64,000 nt of DNA, taken from NCBI RefSeq assembly GCF_009569385.1, contig NZ_WBOF01000001.1:5713501-5777500 (forward strand), given 5' to 3'. Source of the stretch: Streptomyces kaniharaensis. GTDB taxonomy: Bacteria > Actinomycetota > Actinomycetes > Streptomycetales > Streptomycetaceae. Made by a program: the position numbers and the translations under genes. Below the pieces are notes generated by a model. The model was not told the DNA's origin, searched no databases, and was given only the letters and a program-made list of their open reading frames with translations. Positions 51,298 through 59,762 of the stretch are shown piece after piece (position 1 is the first letter of the stretch; every line of letters starts with the position of its first letter).

Positions 51298-53295
51298 GTG
51301 CCCGCCCCTACCTTGTGCTCCGTCAGTCCCAACCAGGGCCCGACCTCCGGTGGCACGTCGGTGACGCTCACCGGTGCCCGTTTCGTCGGTGCCACCTCTG
51401 TGAAGTTCGACACGGCGGCCGCCACCTCGTTCACCGTCATCTCCGACACGACCATCATCGCCGTCGCGCCGGCCGGCGCCGGCACCGTCCAGGTGACGGT
51501 GACGAACTCCAGCGGACCGAGCAACGGCGTCGCGTACACCTACGTCCCGGTGCCGGTGCTCACCAGCGCGGCGCCGAACCAGGGCCCCCTCGGCGGGGGG
51601 AACACGGTGACGCTGAACGGCACCAGCCTCACCACCGTCAGCTCGGTGAAGTTCGGCACCACCGCGGCGAGCTCGTTCACGGTGCTCAGCGACACCGTCG
51701 TCACCGTGTCGGCGCCGGCCGGCGCCGGCACCGTACCGATCACGGTGGCGTCCCCCGGCGGTACCAGCAACGGGCTCTCGTACACGTACGTGCCGGCGCC
51801 GGTGGTCACCAGCGTGGTGCCGAACCAGGGTCCCGTCGGTGGGGGGAACACGGTGACGCTGACGGGCAGCAACTTCGCCACCGTCAGCTCGGTGAGGTTC
51901 GGCACCACCGCGGCGAGCTCGTTCACCGTCGTGTCGGGCACCCAGATCACGGCGACCGTTCCCCCGGGCGTCGCCGGACCGGTCCCCGTCACCGTCACCA
52001 GCTCCGGGGGCACCAGCTCCCCGACCCCCTACTACTACATCGGCCTTCCCGTCCTCAGTGACGCGGTGCCGGACGTGGGCCCCGTCGCCGGGGGGAACAC
52101 GGTGACGCTGACCGGCAGCAACCTGCTCACCGTGTTCTCGGTGAAGTTCGGTGCGGTGTCGGCGAGTTCCTTCACCCTCGTCTCCGACAACGTGGTGACG
52201 GCGGTGGCGCCGGCCGGCTCCGGCACGGTGCCGATCACGTTGCACACCATCGGCGGCACCAGCAACGGGGTCCCGTACACCTACCTGCCGGCGCCGGTGC
52301 TCGGAGGGCTGCTGCCCGACCACGGGCCGGCCGCCGGAGGCAACTCCGTCACCCTGGAGGGGACCGACCTCACCACGGTCACCAGTGTCGACTTCGGTGG
52401 CACGCCGACCAGCTTCACGGTCCTCTCCGACACCCGGATCACCGCCACCGCCCCCGCGGGCGCGGCCGGACCGGTCGCGGTCACGGCGACCGGCCCCGGC
52501 GGCACCAGCGACCCCGTCACCTACACCCGTGTCGCGGCGCCGGTGGTCACCAGCGTGGTGCCGAACCAGGGTCCCGTAGGTGGGGGGGACACGGTGACGC
52601 TGACGGGCAGCAACTTCGCCACCGTCAGCTCGGTGTCCTTCGGTGCCTCCCCGGCGAGCTCGTTCACCGTCGTGTCGGGCACCCAGATCACGGCGACCGT
52701 TCCCCCCGGGGTCGCCGGACCGGTCCCCGTCACCGTCACCAGCTCCGGGGGCACCAGCTCCCCGACCGTCTTCTACTACCACATCGACGTGCCCTTCCTC
52801 AGCGACGCGGTGCCGGACGTGGGCCCCGTCGAAGGGGGGAACACGGTGACGCTGACCGGCAGCAACCTGCTCACCGTGTTCTCGGTGAAGTTCGGTGTGG
52901 TGTCGGCGAGTTCGTTCACGCTCGTCAACGACAACGTGGTGACGGCGGTGGCTCCCGCCGGCTCCGGGACGGTGGAGATCACGTTGCACACCATCGGCGG
53001 CACCAGCAACGGGGTCCCGTACACCTACCTGCCGGTGCCGTCGCTCGAAGCGGTGGTGCCCGACAGCGGGCCGGCCGCCGGAGGCAACTCCGTCACGCTG
53101 GAGGGGAGCGACCTCGGCACGATCACCAGTGTCGACTTCGGTGGCACGCCGGCCGATTTCACGGTGCTCTCCGACACCCGGATCGTCGCCACCGTCCCCG
53201 GGGGCGCGGCCGGAGCGGTCGACGTCACGGTGACCGGCCCCGGCGGCATCAGCGACCCGGTCGTCTACACCCGCGTCGCGGCACCCGCCATCTAG
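51298..53295 (+). CDS. IPT/TIG-domain protein 2 (eight domains, no signal peptide)
   Basis: This 665-residue protein is eight IPT/TIG domains of about 80-83 residues in a row, with no other domain and no signal peptide. Domains 3-5 repeat as domains 6-8. Domains 3 and 6 share PNQGPVGGG; 4 and 7 share SDAVPDVGPV; 5 and 8 share GPAAGGNSVTLEG. The start is GTG 51298 with AAGGAG seven bases upstream. It is flanked by two smaller IPT/TIG genes on the same strand, so these three genes form a family cluster. The likely function is adhesion or a structural fibre (inference). Confidence 0.87.
   Translation: MPAPTLCSVSPNQGPTSGGTSVTLTGARFVGATSVKFDTAAATSFTVISDTTIIAVAPAGAGTVQVTVTNSSGPSNGVAYTYVPVPVLTSAAPNQGPLGGGNTVTLNGTSLTTVSSVKFGTTAASSFTVLSDTVVTVSAPAGAGTVPITVASPGGTSNGLSYTYVPAPVVTSVVPNQGPVGGGNTVTLTGSNFATVSSVRFGTTAASSFTVVSGTQITATVPPGVAGPVPVTVTSSGGTSSPTPYYYIGLPVLSDAVPDVGPVAGGNTVTLTGSNLLTVFSVKFGAVSASSFTLVSDNVVTAVAPAGSGTVPITLHTIGGTSNGVPYTYLPAPVLGGLLPDHGPAAGGNSVTLEGTDLTTVTSVDFGGTPTSFTVLSDTRITATAPAGAAGPVAVTATGPGGTSDPVTYTRVAAPVVTSVVPNQGPVGGGDTVTLTGSNFATVSSVSFGASPASSFTVVSGTQITATVPPGVAGPVPVTVTSSGGTSSPTVFYYHIDVPFLSDAVPDVGPVEGGNTVTLTGSNLLTVFSVKFGVVSASSFTLVNDNVVTAVAPAGSGTVEITLHTIGGTSNGVPYTYLPVPSLEAVVPDSGPAAGGNSVTLEGSDLGTITSVDFGGTPADFTVLSDTRIVATVPGGAAGAVDVTVTGPGGISDPVVYTRVAAPAI
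51801..53283 (+). repeat. 741-bp internal tandem duplication in the eight-domain IPT/TIG gene
   Basis: The block starting at 51801 (GGTGGTCACCAGCGTGG) recurs at 52542 with a 741-bp period, equal to 247 codons or three IPT domains. DNA identity is very high for long stretches in the first two domains of each copy, which indicates recent duplication or gene conversion. Confidence 0.8.
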
Positions 53296-53346
53296 GGTCC
53301 TGGTCAGGACGGCCACGGCCGGCCCCGCCGGCCGTGGCTGCGGGAC

Positions 53347-53392
53347 AAGGGTCCGTGCGAGCGCCCCGATCGGGGCGCTCGCACGGACCCTT
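53347..53392. terminator. Strong terminator after the eight-domain IPT/TIG gene
   Basis: Two 23-bp perfect arms with no spacer (53347-53369 and 53370-53392) followed by TT: the strongest hairpin of the window. A second hairpin precedes it at about 53310-53338. Confidence 0.85.
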
Positions 53393-53838
53393 TTGGCACC
53401 CTGTGAATCCCACTCGGCGCGGGTGGTTTTGTGTCACATGGCATCTCGAAGTTTCCGGCTGGAATGTCGGCATTTTCGGGTGTCATTTATCGATTTCCCG
53501 TAGGTGGTGTTCCGAGCTGGGCCAGGCCCTGGTCTGTCGACTTTTCCGTGGCGCAATTGAGGGCGCCTGACGGGGAATTCGCTCCGGTGGCGCGTGCTCC
53601 CGCGCATGGGATTTCGCTGCGCTCTATCGATTCCCCCGGTAGCTGCATCAGTTTCCGTCCGAGCTATTGCATTTGAGTGCGAGTGCGGTTTATCGTGAAA
53701 CTCGCGGAAGGTTGGTCGTGGAAGAATCCCCGGGTCGGCTCCACTTCGCGGAGAAAAGGGGAACCGAATCCGCGCACCTGCTGATCCGCCACGCCGGGGG
53801 AATCCCCCGGAAAGCCTCCTACGCGAAGGAGATTCGCC
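53393..53838. promoter_or_regulatory. Leader region of the third IPT/TIG gene
   Basis: A 446-base gap, lower in GC than its surroundings. TTGCAT (53667-53672), 16 bases, TTTATC (53689-53694) is a candidate promoter, which would give a leader of about 140 bases. No gene is recognised. Confidence 0.4.
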
Positions 53839-54630
53839 ATGGCACCCGTCCTGACGTCGCTCTCTCCGACCCAGAGCCACAGCGGGGTGAGCCTCACCCT
53901 CACCGGCACCGGTCTCACCGGCACCACCAAGGTGACCTTCGGGTCGAAGTCGGTGGTCCCGACCAGCGTCACCGCCACCTCGGTGGCCTGCGTCATCCCG
54001 CCGACCTGCGCCGGTCAGACGCCGGTCACCGTGACGACCGCCGGTGTCGTCAGCAACAGCCTGTCGTTCTTCTACATCGGCCCGCCGAGCTGCGGGCCCG
54101 TCGACCCGACCACCGGGCCGGCAGCGGCCAGCACGGTCACCATCTACGGGTCCGGTCTGCTGACCGCGACCGGCGTCACCTTCGGGGCCGCCGGTGCGGG
54201 CACCGGGCTGACCGTCGTGTCGGACAACCAGCTCTCGGTCACCACTCCCGTTCACGGGACGTTCACCGGCAGCACCGACACGGTCAACGTCACCATCACC
54301 ACCGCCGGAGGGGGCAGCGTTCCCGCCGGCGCGACCTCGCAGTACACCTTCTACGACGCCCCGACGGTCACCGCTGTCGTCCCCGGCACGGGTCTGGCCG
54401 GGAGCACCATCACCATCACCGGCACCAACCTGGTCGATGTGACGGGCGTGACCTTCACGCCGGTCGGCGGGGGCACCGCGGTCGAGGCGCTCGACTTCAC
54501 GAGCATCTCGGGCACCCAGGCCCGCGCCACCGTGCCGGTGCTGGTGGCCGGCACCTACGACGTCCAGGCCATCACCCCCGGTGGGACCAGCGCCGTCAAC
54601 AGCCCGGCGGACCAGTTCACCGTCGTCTGA
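53839..54630 (+). CDS. IPT/TIG-domain protein 3 (three domains, no signal peptide)
   Basis: This 263-residue protein has three IPT/TIG domains: LTSLSPTQSHSGVSLTLTG, VDPTTGPAAASTVTIYG and AVVPGTGLAGSTITITG. The middle domains are more degenerate than in the other two proteins. Again the first domain starts at the N-terminus with no signal peptide. An excellent ribosome site GAAGGAG lies eight bases before the ATG. Confidence 0.85.
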   Translation: MAPVLTSLSPTQSHSGVSLTLTGTGLTGTTKVTFGSKSVVPTSVTATSVACVIPPTCAGQTPVTVTTAGVVSNSLSFFYIGPPSCGPVDPTTGPAAASTVTIYGSGLLTATGVTFGAAGAGTGLTVVSDNQLSVTTPVHGTFTGSTDTVNVTITTAGGGSVPAGATSQYTFYDAPTVTAVVPGTGLAGSTITITGTNLVDVTGVTFTPVGGGTAVEALDFTSISGTQARATVPVLVAGTYDVQAITPGGTSAVNSPADQFTVV

Positions 54631-54672
54631 TCCCTCGCGCCCGGCCCGCGGCCGGGGAGCGGGGACGTGGAC

Positions 54673-54716
54673 CACTGCGCCCCGGCAGACCTCTTCAGGT
54701 CTGCCGGGGCGCAGTG
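54673..54716. terminator. Convergent terminator between IPT/TIG gene 3 and the flavodoxin-like gene
   Basis: A perfect 20-bp stem (54673-54692 with 54697-54716) with a 4-base CTTC loop. Confidence 0.85.
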
Positions 54717-54781
54717 CCGTCAGGTGAGCTGCGACGTCAGGCGCTGGGCGCCCCCACGCCGGTGCGGGGCGAGCCGCGACG

Positions 54782-55516
54782 TCAGGCGCCGGTCAGCGCT
54801 GCCGGCGTGTCGTCCGTCCTCCTGAGGGAGGCCGACAGGGCACGGGCCTCGTGCTCGGTCATCCGGGGCGTCTCGTACGGCACGGCGTTGACCCAACGCT
54901 GGGCCAGGCGGGCGATCCGCTCGCCGTAGCGCTCCGCGGTGATCAGGTCGCCGGGGGAGCCGGCCTGCTCCGGCCCCTGGTCGGCGTGGCTCTGGCTCAT
55001 CAGACCCAGCCACGAGCCCAGCCGGTTCACGTCGTCGCGGGTGCCGCCGCTCCAGTTGTTGCCCGGCATGTCGCCGACGCCGATCCACTGCATGCCCATC
55101 TGGGCGCCGAAGACGGCCAGTTGCTCCAGGACCGTCAGCTTGTCGCCGCTCTGCGAAGCGGACATGGTGAACGCGCCGGCCAGCTTGTCCTTCCAGGCCT
55201 GCGTCGTGAACGGCGTGAACGCCGCCTCCATGAACGCCTTGAACACCGCCGACACGCTGCCCATCAGGGTCGGGCAGCCGAAGACGATCGCGTCGGAGCG
55301 GTCGAGCAGCGCCAGCACCTCCGCGTCGTGCCAACGGCCCGCGCTGACGTCCTCGGGCCGGATCTCGACGAGATGCACCCGCGCGCCCGCCACCAGCCGA
55401 GCCCCGTCGGCGAGGTGCTCGGCCAGGACCCGGGTGTGTCCGTGCACCGAGTGGTAGACCACCGTCACCATGACCACCGGGGCATCGTGCTCACGATCAA
55501 CGTCATTGACTGCCAT
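54782..55516 (-). CDS. Flavodoxin-fold NAD(P)H quinone oxidoreductase (WrbA-like)
   Basis: This 244-residue protein has the flavodoxin FMN phosphate loop (VVYHSVHGHTRVLAEHLADGA, about 19-39), then VFGCPTLMGSVSAVFKAFMEA and GNNWSGG. WrbA-like proteins reduce quinones by two electrons. The last 40 residues are an added tail. It stands divergent to a LysR gene, and the pair probably forms a quinone- or redox-responsive unit. Confidence 0.85.
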   Translation of the reverse strand: MAVNDVDREHDAPVVMVTVVYHSVHGHTRVLAEHLADGARLVAGARVHLVEIRPEDVSAGRWHDAEVLALLDRSDAIVFGCPTLMGSVSAVFKAFMEAAFTPFTTQAWKDKLAGAFTMSASQSGDKLTVLEQLAVFGAQMGMQWIGVGDMPGNNWSGGTRDDVNRLGSWLGLMSQSHADQGPEQAGSPGDLITAERYGERIARLAQRWVNAVPYETPRMTEHEARALSASLRRTDDTPAALTGA

Positions 55517-55529
55517 GACTCTTCACCAC

Positions 55530-55571
55530 TTCCGGTCGTGGGCCCTGCCTTTCCGGTCGTGGGCCCTGCCT
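55530..55571 (+). repeat. Tandem 21-bp repeat, two perfect copies
   Basis: TTCCGGTCGTGGGCCCTGCCT occurs twice head to tail (55530-55550 and 55551-55571) in the divergent flavodoxin/LysR promoter region. Two turns of helix per unit would place identical contacts on the same face, as expected for a regulator site. Confidence 0.65.
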
Positions 55572-55666
55572 GCCCAACCATCACAACCTGCGCACGGCGC
55601 GGCATCAACGCCGAACTCCGGCACACAGCGATCGGCCACACCGATCGATCGCGCTAGCCTGACCCC

Positions 55667-56572
55667 GTGGACAGGATGGAACTGGAAGCATTCGTCGCGG
55701 TCGCGGAAGAACTCCACTTCGGCCGCGCGGCCGCGCGGCTGCACCGCGGGCAGCCCACCGTCAGTGACGCCGTCAGGCGGCTGGAGAACACCCTGGGCGG
55801 ACGGCTGTTCCACCGCACCAGCCGCCGGGTCTCACTGACCGAACTCGGCGAAGCACTGCTGCCCGACGCCCACGCCACCCTGGCCCAGCTGCGCCGTTTC
55901 CAGCGGCGCGGGCGCTCCCTGGCCGCCGGCGACAAGGCCCGCACCACCCTCGTCGTCGCCCACGCCGAATACACCGGCCACCAGCTGCTGTTGCGCTGCC
56001 TGCCGCGACTGCGCGACCGTTTCCCCGACGTGACGATCGTGCCGGAGTCCATGCCGACCACCGCCCAGCTGACCGCCCTGCGGGCGGAGACGATCGGGCT
56101 GGGCATCGGCTGGGCGACCGGCGACGTCACCGGCGTAGTCGCGAGGGTGCTGTCCACCGAGAGGTTCATGGCGCTCGTACCCGCGGCCCACCCCCTCGCC
56201 GGGCAGGCCGAGTTGAGCGCGTCCGAGCTGTCCACCACGGACCTGCTCACCTGGCCCCACCAGATCAACAGCGGTCTCTGTGACCGCCTCCTGTCCGCCT
56301 TCCGGATCGGCGGAGCCGACCTGCGCATCATCAGAACCGCCGACAGCGTGCACGCCATCGCCGCTCATGTCGCCGCGGGAACGGGCATCGGCATCACCGT
56401 CGAATCCGCACTCGACCACCAGCCACCTGGTCTGCGCATCATCCCCCTCACCGGCCCTTCGACCACCGTCGACCAGGTCGTCCTCACGCCCACCGAGCCG
56501 TCGGACACCGCCATGGCACTGCGTGACCTGCTGCTGCACGCCTCGGCGGAGTCGCCCTCCACCGGCCACTGA
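55667..56572 (+). CDS. LysR-family transcriptional regulator 2
   Basis: This 301-residue protein has the LysR DNA-binding part (FVAVAEELHFGRAAARLHRGQPTVSDAVRRLENTLGGRLFHR, about 9-50) and an effector domain. It is divergent from the flavodoxin-like gene. A TAGCCT hexamer ends seven bases before the GTG start, with no ribosome site, so the message is probably leaderless. Confidence 0.9.
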   Translation: MDRMELEAFVAVAEELHFGRAAARLHRGQPTVSDAVRRLENTLGGRLFHRTSRRVSLTELGEALLPDAHATLAQLRRFQRRGRSLAAGDKARTTLVVAHAEYTGHQLLLRCLPRLRDRFPDVTIVPESMPTTAQLTALRAETIGLGIGWATGDVTGVVARVLSTERFMALVPAAHPLAGQAELSASELSTTDLLTWPHQINSGLCDRLLSAFRIGGADLRIIRTADSVHAIAAHVAAGTGIGITVESALDHQPPGLRIIPLTGPSTTVDQVVLTPTEPSDTAMALRDLLLHASAESPSTGH

Positions 56573-56787
56573 GCGCCGTGCACCGTGAAGTCGTAGGTGC
56601 TGCGGCGCGGGTGGTGCGGCGCTTCGTGCCCGCGTCGGGCGTGAGGCCTGATCGGTTCCCGGAACCACTCAAAGGTGCCAACCCCGTGGCGTGTCCCTGG
56701 GACTCGCGGCGGGTTTCCGCTGTCGTTGACGGCGTCGATCACCGGCTGCGGAGCCGGTCTCCCACGTCCTTCACCGGAGGCACCGCG

Positions 56788-57003
56788 ATGTCCATCACCA
56801 CCGTCCTCACCGTCGCCGGCATGAGCTGTGGCCACTGCGAGAAGACGGTCAGCGCGGGGCTGTCCGTCCTCCCCGGCGTCACCGAGGTCACCGCCGACGC
56901 TTCGACCGGCCACGTCACCGTCGCTTCCGCGCAGCCGCTCGACGACGACGTGGTCCGAAGCGCCGTGGACGAGGCCGGGTTCACCTTCGTCGGGCGGGGC
57001 TGA
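56788..57003 (+). CDS. Heavy-metal-associated (CopZ-like) copper chaperone
   Basis: This 71-residue protein is a single HMA domain with GMSCGHC (Cys14, Cys17), the soft-metal site. CopZ proteins carry Cu(I) to a P-type ATPase; no such ATPase is in the window. A CGGAGG site precedes the ATG. It lies about 215 bases after the LysR gene. Confidence 0.9.
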   Translation: MSITTVLTVAGMSCGHCEKTVSAGLSVLPGVTEVTADASTGHVTVASAQPLDDDVVRSAVDEAGFTFVGRG

Positions 57004-57125
57004 CGCCGGCGCACGTCCAGGGTCGCCTCCGACCGGGCGGTGAACGATCTGTAGGCTCATCGGCCGTACCCGGCCCGCTGTGCAGGAGATCGGGCTGATC
57101 CCCGGCACCCAGGAGTCGATCGGGC

Positions 57126-57656
57126 ATGTCCCAGCCGATGAAGCGTCGCAAGGTCCACCTGTCGCAACAGCGCGTGGCCGACAGCCCCTTCGGGCCGATA
57201 CGGATCGACTACGACCGCTGGCCCTCGGTCGTCGCGCGCGTGCACGGGGCGGGGATCCCGGCCGTCACGATGCTGCCCGGCCGTGACCACGGTCGCCTGA
57301 CCATCAACGGATTCCAGGTGCCCACGAACCGGGCCAGCACGGGCTGGGACCCGCGCCGGAAGGCGCGCACCCGCACGGCCCTGGTGGGCGATCGCGGCTA
57401 CGAGCTGAGGCCGACCGCGCTGTGCCGGGCCGAACTCCGGCGCAACGGGCAGGTCATCGCCCAGGCCCGCGGCAGCCTGCGCTCGTACTCCCCGTTCCGC
57501 ACGATTCCCGGCCTCGACGCCCGGGTGACCTGGTCGCACGGTGTCGACGCCACCGATGTCGCGGTGGGCCAGGCCATGGTGGTGGCCTTCGGGGCCGGTG
57601 CCCCGGGTGCGCTGCAGAGCATCTTCCTCTTCTGGGCCGACGCCGTCGGCATCTGA
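57126..57656 (+). CDS. Hypothetical protein
   Basis: This 176-residue basic protein (VHLSQQRVADSPFGPIRIDYDRWP at the N-terminus) has no signal peptide or membrane segment. I recognise no family. The high GC at third positions supports coding. The ATG at 57126 has AGGAGT 11 bases upstream. Confidence 0.6.
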   Translation: MSQPMKRRKVHLSQQRVADSPFGPIRIDYDRWPSVVARVHGAGIPAVTMLPGRDHGRLTINGFQVPTNRASTGWDPRRKARTRTALVGDRGYELRPTALCRAELRRNGQVIAQARGSLRSYSPFRTIPGLDARVTWSHGVDATDVAVGQAMVVAFGAGAPGALQSIFLFWADAVGI

Positions 57657-57685
57657 CGATCCGCCGTCGTGGGCGATCGGGCGGC

Positions 57686-58918
57686 TCAGCCGCGTGCGGC
57701 CTCGCGCAGGGCGGGGGAGGCCAGACCGGCGAGGCCGCCGACGACGGCGGCGGCCGCGCAGGCGGCCGCTGCCACGGCCGCGCCGCGCGCCTCGGCGAGC
57801 GAGCCGAGGACGGTGTTGGCGGCGACGAGCGCCGAGCTCTGGACGAGCGTCAGGACGGACTGCACGCGGGCCAGGTGCGTTTCCGGGGCACGGCCGAGGA
57901 CGAGCGGCCCGACATGGGCGGCGAACATCCCCGAGCCGAGGCCGAGGACGGCTCCGGCGGCCACCGCCGTCGTCGCGTTCCGGACGGCCGCGAGCCCTGC
58001 GATGCCCGCCGCCGCGACGCACAGCCCCAGGCACGCGGCCACGCCCGGGCGGCGCAGCTGCCCCTGGCGTGCGATCAGCAGCGACACCGCGATGACGGCG
58101 GCGCTCTGCCCGCCGGCGACCAGGCCCGCCGCCTGTGCGCCCCAGCCGCGCTGCCGCGCCAGCAGCGGGCTGACCAGGGACACGACCGGCAGCAGGCTCG
58201 CCGCGGCCGCGGAGGTCAGCAGCAGGGCCGGGCGGAGCGTCCGGTCGCGGGCGGCGAGCCGCAGGCCGTCCGCGACGGCGGTGGTCAGGCGCTGGGGCGC
58301 GGTCGGTGCGGGCGGTGCCACTGCGTCGACGGCCGGGCGCAGCCGGACGAGGACGACCAGGACGAGGCCGAAGGTCACCGCGTCGAGGAGTGCGGCGCCG
58401 CTCAACCCGGCGGCGGTCACCAGCAGTGCGCCCAGCGGGGCGCCGAGGAGGGTGGTGACCTGGGAGCCGGCCTGCTGCGCGGCGAGCGCGCGGGGCAGCA
58501 GGTCCCTGCCGACCAGCAGGCGAGGCATCGCCCCGCCGGCGGGCAGGTAGAACGCGTCGACCGTGCCGATCAGCGCGGCCACCGCGACGAGGAGCCACGG
58601 TGAGCGCTCAGGCCCGTGTCCGGCCAGGGCGAGCAGCAGCGTCGCGGTGAGCATCACGGCGTCACCCGCGAGCAGCACCCGGCGCACGCCGAACCGGTCG
58701 GCGACGGCGCCGCCGACCAGCAGGAGGGCGGTGCGGGGGAGCGTGATCGCCGTCAGGACCAGGGCGCCGGCCCGTCCGCCGTGGACGCTCGCCGCCCACC
58801 CGAGAGCGAAGTAGAGGGCGGCATCGCCCAGCAGCGAGGCCCGGCTGCCCGCCAGCCAGATCAGGTAGCTCCGGGGCAGGCGGGCCGATGGGGAGGAGGT
58901 GGAGTCGGCAGTGATCAT
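57686..58918 (-). CDS. MFS transporter, DHA-type
   Basis: This 410-residue protein has about twelve membrane helices, an MFS motif A variant GGAVADRFGVRRVLLAGD after helix 2, and Ala/Leu-rich helices. It resembles the DHA1/MefA-like exporters. No dedicated neighbour suggests a substrate. The ATG at 58918 lies opposite a small membrane protein gene. Confidence 0.85.
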   Translation of the reverse strand: MITADSTSSPSARLPRSYLIWLAGSRASLLGDAALYFALGWAASVHGGRAGALVLTAITLPRTALLLVGGAVADRFGVRRVLLAGDAVMLTATLLLALAGHGPERSPWLLVAVAALIGTVDAFYLPAGGAMPRLLVGRDLLPRALAAQQAGSQVTTLLGAPLGALLVTAAGLSGAALLDAVTFGLVLVVLVRLRPAVDAVAPPAPTAPQRLTTAVADGLRLAARDRTLRPALLLTSAAAASLLPVVSLVSPLLARQRGWGAQAAGLVAGGQSAAVIAVSLLIARQGQLRRPGVAACLGLCVAAAGIAGLAAVRNATTAVAAGAVLGLGSGMFAAHVGPLVLGRAPETHLARVQSVLTLVQSSALVAANTVLGSLAEARGAAVAAAACAAAAVVGGLAGLASPALREAARG

Positions 58919-58965
58919 GGCCGGGGACGATAGGACCCTCGACCAACTGGAGGGCAAGCGCGCTG

Positions 58966-59430
58966 GTGGCCTCCGCGTTCGTCCCGCAGGGCTCGGGGTG
59001 GGTGTGGCCCCTGCTCGCGCTGTCCGCGTTCGCGGTGGTGTCGGCCCTCGGTGCCCGGCGTGCGGTGCTGGTGCTGGCGCTGGTGTACATCGGCGTGACC
59101 GCCGTGACGGAGGCGATGGTCTGGTGGCGCATCCAGGACGGGACCCTGCTGCCGTACGCCGCCTACGAGTTGGACACCGGCCCGTCCTTCGTCGTGGTCG
59201 CCGCCATGGTCGTGGCCATCGGCTGCGCCCGGCCGCTATGGTGGCGTGCCGTCTGGCTGCTGCTGCTCGGGGCGGCCGCCCCCGACCTGCTCGCCGGCCT
59301 CGCCGACGGCGAGGTGGCCGCCGCGGGCCACGTCCTCGCCGCCCTCGCCGGCCTCGCGGTCGTCCTCACCCGCCGCCTCCGCTGCCGTCGCCCGGCGGCG
59401 CAGCCCACCCGGGAGCCGGTCCTCCGCTGA
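58966..59430 (+). CDS. Small integral membrane protein
   Basis: This 154-residue protein has about four hydrophobic helices (WVWPLLALSAFAVVSALGA; AVLVLALVYIGVTAV; FVVVAAMVVAIGCA; AVWLLLLGAAAPDLLAGL). No family recognised. The GTG start has GGAGGG 11 bases upstream. Confidence 0.6.
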   Translation: MASAFVPQGSGWVWPLLALSAFAVVSALGARRAVLVLALVYIGVTAVTEAMVWWRIQDGTLLPYAAYELDTGPSFVVVAAMVVAIGCARPLWWRAVWLLLLGAAAPDLLAGLADGEVAAAGHVLAALAGLAVVLTRRLRCRRPAAQPTREPVLR

Positions 59431-59461
59431 GGCCGCGCCGGTCAGCCGTGGCCGAAAGTGC

Positions 59462-59641
59462 CTACTCGTCGAGTTCCTCTTGCAGCGGGACGAACTGGTC
59501 CCGCGCGAGGCCGGCCTCGCCCTGTTCGACGCTCTCGCCTCCCGGGAGAAGACCCTGCACGCGAACCCCGGGGGACACATGGACGTGCCCGACTTCGAGC
59601 TGGAGGGCTCCGCGCCGTTCCTCGCCCGGCACCTCCGGTAG
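59462..59641 (+). pseudogene. C-terminal fragment of an alpha/beta hydrolase
   Basis: The frame ends DELVPREAGLALFDAL, REKTLHANPGGHMDVPDFE and APFLARHLR before the stop at 59639-59641. This is the final part of an alpha/beta hydrolase or dienelactone-hydrolase-type protein, including the catalytic Asp and His region (D of QRDELV, H of GGHMDV). The body of the enzyme, with its nucleophile elbow, is missing; upstream is the membrane protein gene. It is a decayed or deleted gene. Confidence 0.75.
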
Positions 59642-59762
59642 GGACCGGCCCGGAAGGAGCCCTGCAGGCGATGTTCCGGTCGCACGCTGGTCGACCTCAC
59701 CGGACTGATCGTGCCTACGATCGGAAGGACCGCCTCCGCGAGCAGGAAGGCGGGTGGCGCCG

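Noticed and set aside
54730..54789. 14-bp direct repeat GCGACGTCAGGCGC around the end of the flavodoxin-like gene
   Set aside because: Copies are short and GC-rich, one lies partly inside the coding end, and no mobile element or recombinase is near, so it is not called as an attachment site.
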